Shown: one piece after another, positions 24,610 through 34,106 of the stretch
Numbering within the stretch: position 1 is the first letter of the stretch
How the letters are laid out: the number at the start of each line of letters is the position of its first letter
NCBI GenBank assembly: GCA_009746045.1
Contig: RPFO01000288.1
Span: forward strand, 1,354,911 to 1,418,910
Reading direction: 5' to 3'
Length of the DNA: 64,000 bases
Origin: Mesostigma viride
Taxonomy: Eukaryota > Streptophyta > Mesostigmatophyceae > Mesostigmatales > Mesostigmataceae
Made by a program: the position numbers and the translations under genes
Notes under the pieces: generated by a model
Database searches by the model: none
The model's input: only the letters and a program-made list of their open reading frames with translations
What the model was told of the DNA's origin: nothing

Positions 24610-25929
24610 TCACTTCTGATCAGACTGCCCCTTCTTCTTGTTTGGGCAATCCCTCTTCCAGTGACCTTCCTTGCCACAAGCAAAACACTTGCTCTTGCCA
24701 GACCCTCCCCCTGGGGCCTTGCTGTCCTGCTTGTTCTGGTTGCCTGAGGCCTGATTGTTATTCTGCCCCTGGCCACCACCCTTACCCTGCTGATGGCTGT
24801 TACGGTTGCCAGACTGGTTCCCCTGATTCTGGTTCCCCTGCTGACCCCTCCACCACCCTGGTTCTGCTCCTTCTGGGCCTGCTTCCTTCTCCTGCTGCCA
24901 TACCGTGTCCCAGATGGGGTACGGTTCTTGCCCTGGCTAGCCTGAGACGCTGACCCTCCCTGAGAACTGATACCCTTGCAGGTAGGGACCCGGGTCCTGA
25001 AGTTTAGTATCACACGCTTCAGAGCCCCCCAGGTGCCATCAGTGAGATCACAGAGCTGCCTAGCAGTAGCCCTACCTTCCTCTGACAAGCCCATCTTATC
25101 AAGAAGTGGTCTGCTGCTGCCCTGACTGTCACACTGAAGCCCTGCTTCTTGCCTGCCTCCACGATCAACTCAAACCTGGCCAGCTCAGCAGCCACCTCAC
25201 CCTTGATCTCAAACTCATCAAATTCTCTCTTCTTTTCCATGGTGAGATTGTGAACCCTGTCAGAAAACTCCTCCTTGATGTCATCCAGGAACTGCAGCCA
25301 AGTGTGCCCCTCTTCAGAGCATGCCTAGCCATGTCATTGACCCTTTCAGACGACCCTTGTTTGCGGTGGAAGAGTGAAACACCCTGACAATATCCACACC
25401 TGCTGCGACAGAGCCCACAACTAGCTTCATGTCATCAAGCCATTTATCCAGGTTGTCTTGCTTCAGGGAGGGTTGAGCGCTTTCTGCCCATTCATGACTG
25501 TCACAGCATCAGAAAATGGACGGGTGCCAGGCAACACACTCCCCACACGCACTGGTGGTGCCTGGGGAGGGTCAATCCTAGCCTCCAAACGCTCGGGCAA
25601 CATACCAGACACCCTATCGTGAACAGCAGCTTGCTTTGCAGCACGCACACCTGGGGTGACGATGGCGTCCTCCTCACCAGGCGTTGTGAGCACCACTGCA
25701 TCCGTAGGTCGCCTGGCACGCTTGACTTTCTCCGCCTCAGCTTGCCCATCACGCCACCGCTTGTGTGTTCTCCCGGCCTGGGGTCCATCTCTGGGATAGG
25801 TTGCCCAGCTGGCGCCTCCACGCCCCTCTCCTCCATCGCCTCCCCTTCCTCTCTGGCGATGTCCTCCTCTGCCGTTCGCTCCCGTTGCTCCTCGAATGTC
25901 GCCGCACCCCGGCTTGCCCTCCTAGGCAT
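24610..25929 (-). pseudogene. E1 gag with CCHC zinc knuckle, frameshifted, ends at UGA
   Basis: The likely start is ATG at 25929 (MPRRASRGAATFEEQ), 69 bases after ORF X ends. The frame changes several times (near 25740, 25460, 25250, 25090). The C-terminus is clear: Arg/Gly/Gln-rich, then CFACGKEGHWKRDC (CX2CX4HX4C nucleocapsid knuckle), then QSDQK and UGA at 24612-24610. The next codons, CUA GUG AAG, open the pol frame without any shift. Confidence 0.75.
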
Positions 25930-25997
25930 TATATACAATGGCTGCGACCAACTTTGCAACAAGAAAACAGCAAACTCTCCACCTATCCTCCACCCCC

Positions 25998-26963
25998 TCA
26001 AGCCTCGTTTTCAGACGAAGCTTCTCCTGCAACCGGTGCAGGTGCTGGCTCGTGGAACGGTCCCTCCACCGGATTCAATGGCTGCCCCTGGTCGTCGTGA
26101 GTAGGCACAGGCCTAATAACCACCGGAAGCCTCAAACCATACGCGTAATCACGTATCCAGCGAGAACGCCCCCACCTCAACAAATGGGCCTCACCTAAAC
26201 CAACGTTGTCGTCAATGTGGTAGCGATTAAGCTCGTCCCGCTGCGCCTGCTCACGGCCCTCCTGAGAGCCGTCGCCCTCGTGACGCCTCTGGGCCGGCTG
26301 TACTACCGCCCCTGCTGGCTGATCTACGAAGTCGTAGAAGGCGTCGTCGGCTGAGACCTCTCGACCGCCAACCACGTCGACAGTCAAACTTAGCTGGTTT
26401 AACTCTCGGCGAGAATGTGGAGTATCCCGACTAGTGTAGATGGAGAAGGGATTAAGAGTAATGAAGACACGATCAGCAGCGCCTCTGGTCAACTCTAAGA
26501 CAGAGTGCGCCAGATTCTGGCACTCTGCCACCAACGCCTGCGTACTGCCACGAACGATGGCCTCCCGCCTGTCCCGGGCGACCTGCACCACGTTTGGCAC
26601 GCCGGTGTAGTCGTCCCCAAGGCGGAGATTGGCGACAAGGTCGTTTATCTCTCGGGCACCCCCGAGGCTTATGGCAATTATCTGCAAAAGCAGAGTGACC
26701 ACCTGCTCAAACGCGAATGCGTTTGTGTGGCCAGCCCGCCAAGACGCTGGCAGCCTTCTGATGATTTCCGCGAGGTCCTCGCGAAATCTCAGCAGCTGCT
26801 CGGCTGCTCCTCGGACGTACTCGCCCGGCGCCGACACCGCTCGAATATTTCGGCGCACTTCCTCCGAGTCCTCGTGCCCTCCTGCGGGTACTGGACTGGA
26901 CGCCGCTACCGTTGCTGCACGCGCAAAGGTGTTTGTCCTAGCTTCAGAGTCCGAATTCGACAT
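25998..26963 (-). CDS. E1 ORF X, open frame upstream of gag, function unknown
   Basis: A 321-codon frame starting MSNSDSEARTN at 26963, just 16 bases after the CGTATTACA motif, and ending before gag. The frame is also open upstream into the LTR, but the first ATG downstream of the LTR is the plausible start. The protein seems largely helical and charged (SAPGEYVRGAAEQLLRFRED, then LRLGDDYTGVPNVVQVARD), with an acidic/Pro-rich tail. No membrane segment or known domain is evident. E3 has a related frame (43300-44016) that also begins M-x-NSEE/MSNSD, and E2 has a broken one (47471-48384). It could be a matrix-like gag extension made as a separate protein, or an accessory factor; I cannot assign it. 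Confidence 0.7.
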   Translation of the reverse strand: MSNSDSEARTNTFARAATVAASSPVPAGGHEDSEEVRRNIRAVSAPGEYVRGAAEQLLRFREDLAEIIRRLPASWRAGHTNAFAFEQVVTLLLQIIAISLGGAREINDLVANLRLGDDYTGVPNVVQVARDRREAIVRGSTQALVAECQNLAHSVLELTRGAADRVFITLNPFSIYTSRDTPHSRRELNQLSLTVDVVGGREVSADDAFYDFVDQPAGAVVQPAQRRHEGDGSQEGREQAQRDELNRYHIDDNVGLGEAHLLRWGRSRWIRDYAYGLRLPVVIRPVPTHDDQGQPLNPVEGPFHEPAPAPVAGEASSENEA

Positions 26964-26978
26964 ATCCGTCGACCAGAC

Positions 26979-26987
26979 TGTAATACG
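26979..26987 (-). promoter_or_regulatory. E1 candidate primer-binding site CGTATTACA
   Basis: Nine bases abutting the 5' LTR on its 3' side, identical to the same position in E3 (43276-43284) and 7/9 in E2 (47378-47386), while sequence beyond it differs. It does not start with TGG, so it is not complementary to a mature tRNA CCA end. Confidence 0.5.
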
Positions 26988-27631
26988 ATTTAGATGAACG
27001 CGGATCAGTGAGTTTCTGGTCTTCCCAAGATGTGATGAATGGAGCCATGGTTTCAACCAGCGGCTTTTAACCTTTACCACAGTTGCCTCACTACCCTGTG
27101 GTCACTAGCCTGAGGCGGCAGCACCCACGGACGGTGTTGGGAAAAGACGCTTGGCCACTGCTGTGTCCGAGCCTTTCTAGGTCTCACCATTGCTGCCAGG
27201 CCTTGCACGCCTTGGCAGGTCCGCCACTGTCAATTTCCTTGGTTGCATCAATCCAGGACGTCTGTCCTTCCATGAATGACAGTAACGCTCTGGATTTATC
27301 CGTCATGACAAGTACCCGTCCATCCCAGGCCTGCAGGACTGCCAGTCCTGAAGTCCTGTGACATTCTTGGTACCATCAACCAATATTGACCACAGTACCT
27401 CCTAGTGACAGTCGGTCCTGTGACACGTAACGTGTGATGGTTCACCCAACACTGCCACGTGCTCTGTCCCTCACGTGTCCTTAGTCCTGGTACTGCTGTA
27501 GCGTCCGGCGGCATTACTTCGGGACTTGATAACTCTCAAGTTCCTTGTCCAAATGAGGCGTTTAGCACGGCGTTGGAAAGGCCACTTCAGGTATGATATG
27601 CTTAGCATATTGCATCACCAATATGCTAACT
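26988..27631 (-). repeat. E1 5' LTR
   Basis: 644 bp, same length as the 3' LTR and ~99.7% identical by eye. It is followed on the plus strand by the target duplication CAATC (27632-27636). Confidence 0.93.
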
Positions 27632-27816
27632 CAATCAGCAACCTTTGAGTTAGGAGACTCAAACGATTTGGTTCAAGGAACTAGCATGGCCTGAAGCATG
27701 AAGAATAGTATAACATACATGTATATAAATCGATTCGCCAGATTGGTAAAAAACAAAAAATCCGCATAACAAGTGTAGCAACTTTAATATAATACAAGTG
27801 GCCGTTTGCACACAAC

Positions 27817-28640
27817 CTACAACGCTACAAGCTGCAAACATGGGACAAGCTGGACTTTTGCAAGCTTACCCGACTCCCCCGCCTCCCCGGGCAGGTCCCC
27901 GAAGCCAAGTCCAACCCTGTCCAGCTCCACAGCGTCCCAGATTTTCGCATTCTCTTTGGGTTCAGCTGATTTTGCGACTTCCATGTACCGGCGCCATGTA
28001 GAGGGGGTGATGCCATACATGCACCGAATGGCATTATGGTGGCATCCTTCCTCAGTATAATGGCTCCTTGCTATGCTCCACATCTACCTTCAGCACCGCG
28101 TCGCAATCATATTTCTTGTATTTCCCTCCGCTCGCTGGTTCCTTGATGGTTATTTTGTCCAGGCCCGCCTTCTCGAATAGCCCGAGTAAATGATTCCGAC
28201 GGCTGTTTGAGCCCAGCCCCCCCAAAGCGGTGCGAGCAGATTGCCACAAGCCCATATCTCGAATGAAGGTCCCCGGCCGCTGTAAACACTTGGCCTTGCA
28301 GCACTTCCCACGCATCCACTCTTGAATGTTCTTGATGTCCGTGGCGCGTTGTAAGACACGACTCCCTGAGTGCTTACCACCCCGAGCATGCTTTGGCGGC
28401 ATTGGCTGTGGAGCTTTCTGCCCGTCAATATGCTCCCAACCAGTAACATTTTCGTATAGGCATGGGCATGCTCGAAGTCGGCCCAAAACTCGGCAAATTC
28501 ACAGGTGTCACCAGTTGGATCGAACATCATTGTTGTCTTCAATATGGTAGTCCAAGTCGTCATCACTGACATCAAAGTCATCAAAATAATCATCATCATC
28601 ATCTGAAAACGACATCTCTGGTATGGTTTCCCCATGACTG
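27817..28640 (-). pseudogene. DUF7869-type transposase-like gene, N-terminal part
   Basis: The minus strand first gives an acidic stretch near 28610-28540 (MSFSDDDDDYFDDFDVSDDD). After a frame change comes NIQEWMRGKCCKAKCLQRP near 28310, and then GCHHNAIRCMYGITPSTWRR near 28040. The CC-x2-KC block followed by a C/R-x-MYGI block is the usual N-terminal layout of the family whose C-terminal blocks lie at 16048-19380. E1 inserted between the two parts. The frame ends at 27817, either by a stop created after insertion or at an intron. Weakly supported at residue level but consistent in order and strand. Confidence 0.5.
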
Positions 28641-28801
28641 GGTTACCTTCCGTGTTTGTTTTAGTATAACTAACCATAGTCGCTGTCATAGTAGAAGTCT
28701 GCCATTGCCAAATGCAGTGAGTTTCGGGCGGCGACCTGCTGTCCGCAAGCGCAGGTCCAACCTTTTCTGGGCTTGCGCCGCAAATTCGCGTGCGCACCTT
28801 A

Positions 28802-29328
28802 AGCTTCGAGGTGTACAAAGCTATGCGTGAACTCACCGTCCGATCAAATCGGACGGTGAGTTCACGCATAACTTCGTACACCTCGAAGCTCACGCTATAT
28901 ACCAACCTAGACCTCTACCTTGCTTTCAGAGTTGTACGAACTGATGCGTGAACTCACCGTCGATTTAACGGACGGTGAGTTCACGCATCAATTCGTTCAC
29001 CTCAAATCTTGGTTGGCACAATATGTAGTATTGTAGTTGTGCTCAGGTTTAGCATGAGCGCACCACACTAAACACTTCAAATTAATAGGCACCACTACAG
29101 ATTGTGCCAAGATTTGAGTTGTACGAATTGATGCGTGAACTCACCGTCCGTTAAATCGACGGTGAGTTCACGCATCAATTCGTACAACTCTGAAAGCAAG
29201 GTAGAGGTCTAGGGTGGTATAATATAGCGTGAGCTTCGAGGTGTACGAAGTAATTATGCGCGGTGAACTCACCGCGTCTGATCAAATTGGACGGTGAGTT
29301 CACGCATAACTTCGTACACCTCGAAGCT
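28802..29328. repeat. compound foldback palindrome made of four hairpins
   Basis: Four inverted repeats of 80-100 bp (about 28802-28890, 28928-29010, 29109-29192, 29231-29328) each contain the core GCGTGAACTCACCGTCCG and its reverse complement. The first pair is itself an inverted copy of the second pair around a spacer near 29022-29100, giving a palindrome of palindromes about 530 bp long. It lies 160 bp upstream of the acidic start of the DUF7869-type gene and is non-coding. Possible roles: foldback transposon end, transposase binding sites, or a small-RNA hairpin source. Confidence 0.9.
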
Positions 29329-29343
29329 TAGGTGCGCTCACGC

Positions 29344-29453
29344 TGGCGTAGCTCACGCTGCCTGGTAATAATCTTTCAGTGCCAACGTGTAGCATAGATG
29401 TCATCGATCATCTATGCTACACGTTGGCACTTGGCGTAGCTCACGCAGCCTGG
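29344..29453. repeat. 22-bp perfect hairpin bracketed by direct repeats
   Basis: GTGCCAACGTGTAGCATAGA starts the left arm (29379-29400); a loop of eight bases, TCATCGAT, follows; the right arm is 29409-29430, perfectly complementary. TGGCGTAGCTCACGC occurs on each side (29344 and 29432). Confidence 0.85.
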
Positions 29454-29517
29454 GGTAGCTCACGGCGCGGGCATTTGAATTGCAAAAGAATGGTGCGTTG
29501 AACTGAATTGGCGCAAT

Positions 29518-31300
29518 ATGGCTAGTACCGGCTCAGTTGAGCAGCTGCGAGCTTCACGCTTGTGTTATGCAAGGATTTTGGGCGCTTGCAAACTAGACCA
29601 TCCTGAGGGAGCCCATGTAAAGTGTAATGGATCTAATTGCAACCTTTTTGTACATGGTGTGTGTGTGTGGCCGGTATATATATTAAAAAATTATACTTAC
29701 TTACAGCATGCAGAGTGAAATCACTCAAACCAAAGCAAACGCCCAGCTATAAACCTATATACAGAGCCATGTCAAAGCTCTATACTACGATAAGACCAAT
29801 GGAAACGCCTAACGGGAGGAACCTAATAGCCCTGCTGCACCGCAAAATCAGCCCGCGTACGGCGGAGCATGATGTCAGCCATGGCCCGAGTCAGCGCCAC
29901 CGACAAGCGCTGACGCCAATATGACGTCCAGGTCCGCGCCGACCATGGGGCCCGCTGGCCCTCCAGGTCCAGCCGGTCCTCCCGGAGCCGGCAACACTCC
30001 TTGAAGAAGGCGGAGGTCAGGGGCCCCATGGCCCCAAACTCCTCCAGGACAAAGGGCACCACACGATGGTGCCCGACGTCGCCGTAGGCCAGGAGCTTGG
30101 CCCGCTCCGCCCGGTCCGCCGTGTAACCTGCCGTGAGGGAGGCCCCAGCCACGTGGCTAAGAGCCAAGGGCCGCGCCACCGAAACGTCGATAAGCAGATG
30201 CCGGCCACCCCCCTCAAAGTCCAGCACCACGATGTCAGGCCGGTGGTTGGGGGAATAGAAGGCAGCGCCATCCGCATCCTCGGACCGGATGTTCGCGTGG
30301 GGGAAAACTGACCGAATCATGGCGAGCACCACCGTCAGGAGGACAGTGTGCAAATACAAATACCAATGCTGATTCTGTTGGCCCCCCATGCAGGCAAGGT
30401 AGTGAGTCCCCGTGGGATCCAGCGACTGCCCACAGCTACCGCAAGGCCGCCCGGCCGGAACAAGAGGCTGCGGGGCAAATAGCTGGTGCCGGAGCGCCAC
30501 GGAGTAGTGGCTGGGAGCTAAGGCGAATGGGGGGCCATGGGAAGAGCACGAAGGTACGCCGAGCCCACACTCCGCAAGGAAAGCGAGAACAGCCACGCAC
30601 GTCCCTGGGCGTTGAGGTCCGCGAAAAGAGCCATCCAATCAGCCGTGTGCAGAATACCCGCGTAGGTTTTCTGGTGGTTATCGATGACGCGAGCAGGGAA
30701 TGCGGCGGGAGATTGAACGGAGGCGACCGAGGGAGTGCCGCGAGGGAGGTGGCGCTGTACCGCCTGAGCGGCACGAACGGGAGAACAGGCCTGCTGGATC
30801 TCAGCATAGGCCTCCTGGATGGCGGTGACGAAGGGCAAAGGGCTGCTGGGGTCCAGGAGGTCAGGCGCTGCCGTTGCCAAAAGGGGCAGGAGCCGGCAGC
30901 TTTCCGCCCACGACTGAGCGACGGAGCCCAAAAATGGCCGGTATATATATGGCTGCACACAATGATGACGATGAGTGGTGGTGCCTGCGGTGCGCGCCTG
31001 CTGAGCCGGATGACCAAAGTAGTAGCACAGCAAGGTGTCGCGATAGAAACTACCCCACCCCGCGCGCCGCAGCCGGCCGGGAACAATAGCGGTATCGTGC
31101 TGTCCAGCAGTAGGAGCGAGAAGAAGAGGCTCCAAAGTCTCCTCGAGAATAGGGTGCCCTCACCTGCTACCATGGCAGTGGCAAGCTGGGAGGCGACCCA
31201 CGCTGCAAGTGCAGTAAACAAACGCCTGCATGGACTTAACGGCTACGGCGCGTATGTATACCCCAGCACGCGGCCCTTCGCCGGAGGCAACAGTACATGA
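29518..31300 (+). pseudogene. PHD-like zinc-finger reading frame split by a LINE
   Basis: The left piece (29518-29683) encodes MASTGSVEQLRASRLCYARI and then KCNGSNCNLFVHGVCV. The right piece, after the LINE and its target duplication (from 30951), encodes NDDDEWWCLRCAPAEPDD in one frame and a longer Ser/Arg-rich frame ending ...STRPFAGGNST (stop at 31300). Together the spacing C-x4-C-x4-H-x2-C ... W-x-C-x2-C fits the second half of a PHD-type finger. The two pieces join in frame only if the GTGTGTGT run next to the insertion changes by two bases, so microsatellite slippage is suspected. PHD fingers occur in chromatin proteins and in ORF1 of some LINEs; which applies is unknown. Confidence 0.42.
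29684..30935 (-). mobile_element. LINE family B, 5'-truncated copy encoding a restriction-like endonuclease C-terminus
   Basis: Flanked exactly by the 15-bp direct repeat GGCCGGTATATATAT (29669-29683 and 30936-30950). On the minus strand it encodes a C-terminal ORF2 segment with one frameshift near 30560: a zinc knuckle CGSCGQSLDPTGTHYLAC, then HRPDIVVLDFE ... HLLIDVSV, matching the PD-x(12-15)-D core of restriction-like endonucleases in R2/Dualen-type LINEs, then FGAMGPLTSAFFKECCRL and the end RRTRADFAVQQGY. The 3' untranslated region ends in an A/T-rich tail. RT itself was lost by truncation. Confidence 0.82.
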
Positions 31301-31775
31301 TCGAGCAACTGTGAATTCGTGCATTGTCTTCTTTCTTTCTAGTGGTATACCTAAAAAAAATTTGCTCTTGTTCTGCCCTCCCTCCTTGGGGATGGAAATC
31401 ATCTTATTGCTCCTTTGTTTTGATAAAACTGTGTGAAAAACGCTACAGAGCCTGGCAAGCCTACAAAAAAATTTCTCCTCGCGGGGGGCCTGCAAAACGG
31501 CAAAGGCAAAGCCGAGCCCGCCGCCTTCTTTGTGGGTTGGTCGGTTGGACGACACCACCGCATTATCCGTGTGTGGTTTTTGTTCACAAGAAAACATCAG
31601 TGACCATATGCTTTGATTCCTTACATGTTTCTGATCTTCGTGTCCGGGGACTTACAGTTTTTTTTTCTTATGCATGGGATAATGCGGGGGGGCTTTCGAA
31701 CTCACCAACGACATCTCCAAGCAAGGAACGGCAGCACACATTGCGGGGAAGCCAACTATACGGAAACCACCACCG
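31301..31775. other. spacer before the 30-bp minisatellite
   Basis: An open frame runs through from 31324 into the minisatellite on the plus strand, but the upstream part has no recognisable motif and shows T-rich runs, so I do not call a gene. Confidence 0.4.
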
Positions 31776-32140
31776 CCACCATCGCAGGACAACCAACCAC
31801 CGACGCCACCAACGCAGCTGCGTTGGTGGAGTCCTAGGACAACCAACCACCACCGCCACCAACGCAGGACAACCAACCACCGCCGCCACCAACGCAGGAC
31901 AACCAACCACCACCGCCACCAACGCAGGACAACCAACCACCGCCGCCACCAACGCAGGACAACCAACCACCGCCACCGCCAACGCAGGACAACCAACCAC
32001 CGCCGCCACCAACGCAGGACAACCAACCACCACTGCCACCAAGGCAGGACAACCAACCACCACTGCCACCAACGCAGGACAACCAACCACCGCCGCCACC
32101 AACGCAGGACAACCAACCACCACCGACGCCACCAATCGCA
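31776..32140 (+). repeat. 30-bp minisatellite, about twelve units
   Basis: The unit is ACAACCAACCACCGCCGCCA plus CCAACGCAGG. It is a multiple of three, so it reads as a ten-residue repeat (GQPTTTATNA) on one strand. A perfect 24-bp palindrome at 31806-31829 (CCACCAACGCAG and its complement) marks a spot where one half unit is inverted. Confidence 0.9.
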
Positions 32141-34000
32141 GGGGAATACTAACGAGCCTTGGGGTTGGGGTTTGTATGCCCTTGGGGTTTGTCTGTTCGG
32201 TGCTTCTCCTTGGACTCGGCAACGCCGACAAGATAACAGCAGGCTCGAACTACCATGGTCCGGATTCTCCAGATTTTTGGCGTGCGCTGGTTGTCTCATT
32301 GATATATGTTAGACGTATACCACGTCCCCGTGTGTCATCTCATGCTTTAGTGTGTCCATGTTTTTTAGTGTGTCCGTGTACAATTGGTGTACGCCAGTCG
32401 TCATAGTGCAAGGGATTGAGCATGCCAAGTCGATGCGATGATAGTGGTTAATCTTAGATCAATGGGATGTATCACTTTACGACGCAGTCGGTTCTTTTGT
32501 GCTTGTTGATGGCGGCTTCATTGTACTCATGCTGCTATTCCTCTTTCTTCATTCTGTATTGGCATCATTCAAAATGCAGGGACCAATGACTGCATCGATG
32601 CAGATCCCTAACAAGCTCCACGAAGCCAGCGCTGCATGCTGATCACGGATCGACATTGACGACTGAGTCCTTTTTCCTGGCCGCGGTAGCTGGAAGTTTG
32701 TTAGAGACTGCCCCTCCTCAGGTCATTTGGCCACCGCGTGACCACAACGATACCATCCTAGGACCCTTGCAGGTGGGCCAGGTGGTCAAAGTTGCCATAT
32801 TCCAGGGGTGATGCAGTTGCCAAGAGCGATCATCAGTTTTCATTCGCAGAATGAGGTGTGTGGCGTGCTGCTTGCAAACCTGCCATTTATCCGCCAAGAG
32901 CACCTCCTGAACCATGACCGAGAATCTCGGCTGAGGGTGACATGCAGATGAGCCACTTGCCATTTACATGACGTGGACTCCATGCATGGCAACTTTGGTG
33001 CAACCCTTGGTTCTTAACGGCCAGGTGTATGCGATCAAGGACACGATGGCTCTGCAGGCGCGGATGGCTGAGGTGACAGGGTTGTTGGTTGTTGCGGGTC
33101 AGGTTGACTTGTGTCTGGCGGAAGGCATCGATGGCTTCGTCATTTCTAGCGACGGCAACTTGAAACAATTCCAGCTGCCATGTCAGCGGGAAATGCCTAA
33201 AAGGGCAGTGTCCGGCGCGCGTACAACATTGCGCGACCCCATGATTGACCTGCCTGTAACGACTAAAAATGATCATCAGCATCATCCACAGTCCAATATG
33301 AAAGATCTTTTACCTGGGTTGCTTTCTTGAGTTGCAGAACTTCAAGTATCCGAGCAACGTTGAGATGGAAATTCCACAGCACGTGATTTAGGGAATCACA
33401 ACCCCTTGTAGACACAAAGACAAGCTCGTGTATAGACGACCTCTGTGGAACTGAAGGACGTCTATAGCCAAGGGGCTCTTATGAATGGACAACAAAGACA
33501 AGCTTTATTATACCATGATGGATCAAAACCAAAACGCAGCAACAATGGCGACCCCACGTCCTTGATATCGACGTGCTTGTCGAACTTGCTCCAACCTTAG
33601 CCTGAAGAGAACCAATCAGAATCATGGAATTCTATACAAGATCTTCGTATCCATCCTAATCACACAAAACAGAACAACACCACACACAGCCTGGCAGAAT
33701 CTTCCCATGAGATCCTAAATCTGTCGTAAGCACTGAAGTCCCAAAGGAGCATTTAAGACTCAATAGTACCAACCAACAAACTACAACCCCACGTGGATCA
33801 GGCCACGACCAATGAGGGCTCCTATCAGTAGTACCAACCAACAAACTACAACCCTACGTGGATCAGGCCACGACCAATGAGGGTTCCTATCAGTTGGTTG
33901 ACAAAGTATCAGCTCCAAGTACCGTCGTCTTAGAAACCTCATAACTTTCTCAATACTGATCCAAAAGTCCTCGAATAAAAGCCAAACATTCACAAAACAA
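32141..34000. other. no gene recognised
   Basis: 32225-32330 shares a dispersed block with 61580-61665 (GACAAGATAAC ... CTACCATGGTCCGGATTCTC ... GCGCTGGTTGTCTC). A 65-bp tandem duplication lies at 33765-33894. Open frames here are short and carry no motif. Confidence 0.5.
33765..33894 (+). repeat. 65-bp tandem duplication
   Basis: Two copies of a block beginning AGTACCAACCAACAAACTAC, differing at two positions (CCCCACG/CCCTACG and GGGCTCC/GGGTTCC). Confidence 0.9.
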
Positions 34001-34106
34001 AGGATGCAACAACAAAGTCATTTTTGCTTGTTACACTGCCCAAGTCATTGGCAGCCAAGTCATCGGCGGCCTTCCACCGCGAGCCGCAGAAATCACCCGC
34101 ACCGGT

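Larger units (their letters stand above)
19466..27631 (-). mobile_element. E1: complete Copia-like LTR retrotransposon, TSD CAATC
   Basis: An 8166-bp element on the minus strand. Two 644-bp LTRs differ at only two positions that I found (near 19940 and 20068 versus the right copy), so insertion is recent. CAATC flanks it at 19461-19465 and 27632-27636. Internal order, 5' to 3': LTR, nine-base CGTATTACA, ORF X, gag with a CCHC knuckle, UGA, pol (integrase, retropepsin-like, RT, RNase H), a 1-kb 3' region, a polypurine tract (about 20110-20128) and LTR. It sits between conserved blocks of the DUF7869-type gene, in the same orientation. gag and pol carry frameshifts, so this copy looks non-autonomous unless those are assembly errors. 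Confidence 0.92.

Noticed and set aside
30951-31221. Minus-strand open frame upstream of LINE B, read as part of its ORF2
   Set aside because: The exact 15-bp duplication GGCCGGTATATATAT places the LINE boundary at 30935, and the plus strand beyond it carries the PHD-like continuation.
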